Positions 62,561-64,000 of a stretch of 64,000 nt of DNA are shown here, one piece after another. Positions within the stretch are counted from its first letter, which is position 1, and each line of letters starts with the position of its first letter. Below the pieces are notes generated by a model. The model saw only the letters and a program-made list of their open reading frames with translations. It had not been told where the DNA came from and searched no databases. The stretch is from positions 373,150 through 437,149 of the forward strand of contig MKVX01000018.1 of the NCBI GenBank assembly GCA_001899255.1, in the 5' to 3' direction. This stretch comes from Rhizobiales bacterium 62-47. Its GTDB lineage: Bacteria > Pseudomonadota > Alphaproteobacteria > Rhizobiales > Xanthobacteraceae. The position numbers and the translations under genes were made by a program.

Positions 62561-62613
62561 CGAAATTGGCCCGATCCGCCGGGCCAGTTTGTGTTCGATG
62601 CGTTGTTGGCAGA

Positions 62614-63114
62614 TCAGCCTCTGACGAGCGTGATCGACACGCCCCGGATCTCGCCCTTGGAGTTGATCGATACCGACTGCCTGTTGCCACGCGTGGTCAC
62701 GGTGATGTTGGCGGCGAAGCCCGAGGCTTCAACGAAGACATCGATCTGACCGTCGCTGGCGCGGCCGCGAAGATCACCGAAGATGTTGCGGCTCGCTTCA
62801 CTCCAGGTTCCCGATACCGTTCCCTGAGTGCTGATGACGTCGCTGTTGAGGTCGAACTTGTAGCTATCGCTGGCGCAGCGCAGGCTCTGCTGCAGGCCCT
62901 GTCCGGTGCCGTTGACCTTGTAATTGGCTTTGCAACGGATCCGCTCTGTTGACCCGTCCGAAAGCGAGACCGTACCTGTCCCGGACCATGCGCCGTTGAA
63001 ACTGGCAAACGGGCCGGTTTGCGCTTGCCCTGCCGACGCAGACAACAGCAGCGCCGCCCCGACGCCAGCAGCCTTGATCATCTGCGAGGATATCCCAAAT
63101 CCAAACGACTTCAT
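62614..63114 (-). CDS. secreted protein of unknown function
   Basis: 166 residues. A signal peptide of about 31 residues ends ASAGQAQ. The mature part is rich in Ser, Gly and Thr, with FNGAWSGTGTVSLSDGSTER, IRCKANYKVNGTGQGLQQSL and GFAANITVTTRG, suggesting a small beta-barrel or lipocalin-like fold. The only two Cys flank IRCKAN and LRCASD and could form a disulfide. ATG 63114 follows AGGAAG. It is convergent with the exporter gene (53 bp gap). No function can be assigned. Confidence 0.8.
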   Translation of the reverse strand: MKSFGFGISSQMIKAAGVGAALLLSASAGQAQTGPFASFNGAWSGTGTVSLSDGSTERIRCKANYKVNGTGQGLQQSLRCASDSYKFDLNSDVISTQGTVSGTWSEASRNIFGDLRGRASDGQIDVFVEASGFAANITVTTRGNRQSVSINSKGEIRGVSITLVRG

Positions 63115-63719
63115 GTTCGAGCTTCCTAAATTGATCTGGAGAGGAAGATAGGTACGGTCGCACCCGGATCTTAGTGCTGCGCCTGGCGCCAGTGGTTCAA
63201 TTATCACACATAGTTGCAGCTAGGCATGCCAACGGTGCCACGGTCGTAGTGTTGTTCGGCGATGTCGAATCTCGTTCCATTCCGCATTCATCATCTATCA
63301 TAACAACCCAAATCACCGAGAGTTCGCAGGTTATGTTCAGGGCTGTGAGAAATGCAAACCCTCCTTGGTCCGGTTATAAGAATGGCCCCAAAATAATGCA
63401 TTCGAATCAAAACGTTACGATATCTAGCTCGAATCTGGTAGGCTGACTTGGAATCAGTCCCTGATCGCCGCCGCAAAATCGACTGCATTTGCTGGCGTTG
63501 ATCGAACGCGCAATCAACGGCCTTTTCGGCAATGAAGTCGGGAACCGCCGCGGAGGAACGTCTGTTGATGACGCGCGTTGGGCTGAGCAAGTTTGCTGTT
63601 CCTTTCTTCGGCAAGTAGGTCTTCGCTTGCCCTTTCCCAACGCTTACGAAGGTTAAGAGACCTTGGATCTGCTGTGTCATCCAGGATCGTCAATTTTGTT
63701 GTCAGAACGAAGGACTACC
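63115..63719. other. 605 bp gap without a supportable gene
   Basis: Separates the two small divergent secreted-protein genes. Frames on both strands are short, without good ribosome-binding sites and with neighbour-unlike composition. The centre (63280-63450) is clearly AT-richer than the rest. A near-consensus EcfG promoter lies at 63555-63579. I see nothing else. Confidence 0.5.
63555..63579 (+). promoter_or_regulatory. EcfG-consensus promoter upstream of the small Cys-repeat protein gene
   Basis: GGAAC (63555-63559), 16 bp, CGTT (63576-63579): a perfect match to the general-stress sigma factor consensus. An overlapping GGAAC at 63541 with GTT at 63564 is a second, weaker match. The start codon is 141 bp downstream, leaving a leader of about 130 bases. 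Confidence 0.5.
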
Positions 63720-63953
63720 ATGCCCAAATTTTTCGTATTGTTCGCCCTGTTGATGTTCGGCTCGACTGCCGCAATGGCACAGGCACAGCACAGCGGAACT
63801 GATGCAGAACAGAAGGCCTGTTCTCGCGATGTGACGCGGCATTGCCGCAAGCTGATGGACCAGGGTGATTTTGCTATTTTGGCATGCTTGCAGCAGCATC
63901 GGGCGCAGTTGTCCAAGGCTTGCGCGCAGGTGCTCAACAATCACGGCCAGTGA
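63720..63953 (+). CDS. small secreted cysteine-rich repeat protein
   Basis: 77 residues. The signal peptide (about 1-20) ends in AMAQA. The mature part has four Cys (34, 42, 56, 68) with spacing like one cysteine-rich (GLG1-type) repeat: CSRDVTRHC, ACLQQHRAQLSKAC. Two disulfides are likely. AAGGACTACC precedes the ATG at 63720. Small proteins of this kind are frequent in Bradyrhizobium relatives; function unknown. A likely stress promoter lies upstream. Confidence 0.8.
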   Translation: MPKFFVLFALLMFGSTAAMAQAQHSGTDAEQKACSRDVTRHCRKLMDQGDFAILACLQQHRAQLSKACAQVLNNHGQ

Positions 63954-64000
63954 CGGTGACCGGGTCGGTCCGGCGTCCTTCGGGCCGGGAAATCTGCTGA

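Noticed and set aside
63174-63446. 90-codon plus-strand frame after the secreted-protein gene
   Set aside because: It lies in AT-rich promoter-like DNA without a ribosome-binding site or domain.
63291-63680. 129-codon minus-strand frame in the 605 bp gap
   Set aside because: No recognisable family, no ribosome-binding site, and it overlaps the EcfG-like promoter; composition is unlike neighbouring genes.

Overview
The window is high-GC, densely coded DNA with ATG/GTG/TTG starts, short spacings and palindromic intergenic repeats. It looks like an alphaproteobacterial chromosome of the Nitrobacteraceae/Bradyrhizobiaceae type (Bradyrhizobium, Rhodopseudomonas, Afipia, Nitrobacter). Two things point there: a recognisable hopanoid C-2 methylase gene (hpnP), which among alphaproteobacteria is found mainly in this group and a few relatives, and several copies of CATGCCCGGC-type palindromic repeats between genes. 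Genus assignment is inference. I saw no rRNA, tRNA, CRISPR array, prophage or insertion sequence.

Layout. (1) 1-3253: end of a branched-chain-amino-acid-type ABC transporter operon (livHMGF; livH runs off the left edge). (2) 3378-7132: four-gene tetronate (L-threonate type) catabolic set, otnC divergent from ltnD-otnI-otnK. (3) 7342-11710: RND pump and its periplasmic adaptor. (4) 11802-13244: LysR regulator and a small DMT permease. (5) 13383-37815: a long acyl-CoA catabolism region. It holds two thiolase-like proteins, a LuxR-type regulator, nitronate monooxygenase, Baeyer-Villiger monooxygenase, three SDRs, three crotonases, an acyl-CoA dehydrogenase, two acyl-CoA synthetases, an APH-like kinase with a DUF6285 partner, and an OB-fold/Zn-ribbon protein. 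Embedded in it are PEP carboxylase and a YcaQ/AlkX-type DNA glycosylase. (6) 38045-47937: a second, complete livKHMGF transporter continuing without a clear break into two amidases, an AtuA-type pair and a DUF2848 protein, ten genes on one strand. (7) 47962-51910: homoprotocatechuate meta-cleavage genes (FAH-family protein, hpaD, hpaF, hpaH) on the minus strand, divergent from hpaR. (8) 52053-55575: an Ldh-type dehydrogenase, HpcH/HpaI aldolase and UxaA-type dehydratase cassette. (9) 55731-58046: secreted Cache protein and a chemoreceptor. (10) 58376-62560: hpnP and an MMPL/RND exporter. (11) 62614-63953: two small secreted proteins.

How it works together. The region is mostly uptake and breakdown of small organic acids, amides and aromatic or alicyclic acids, feeding acyl-CoA and C4 intermediates into central metabolism. 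The most interesting reading is that the APH-like kinase, DUF6285 protein, acyl-CoA dehydrogenase, SDR and acyl-CoA synthetase resemble the LvaABCDE levulinate pathway, in which hydroxyacyl-CoA is phosphorylated before dehydration. Here the set sits beside a Baeyer-Villiger monooxygenase. The second strong candidate is the transporter-amidase-AtuA-DUF2848 operon, whose substrate I cannot name. Control signals visible by eye include a perfect TTAACATGTTAA palindrome across both promoters of hpaR/hpaH and EcfG-like general-stress promoter motifs upstream of hpnP and of the last small secreted protein. All function calls come from motif and family recognition by reading; no database search was run.
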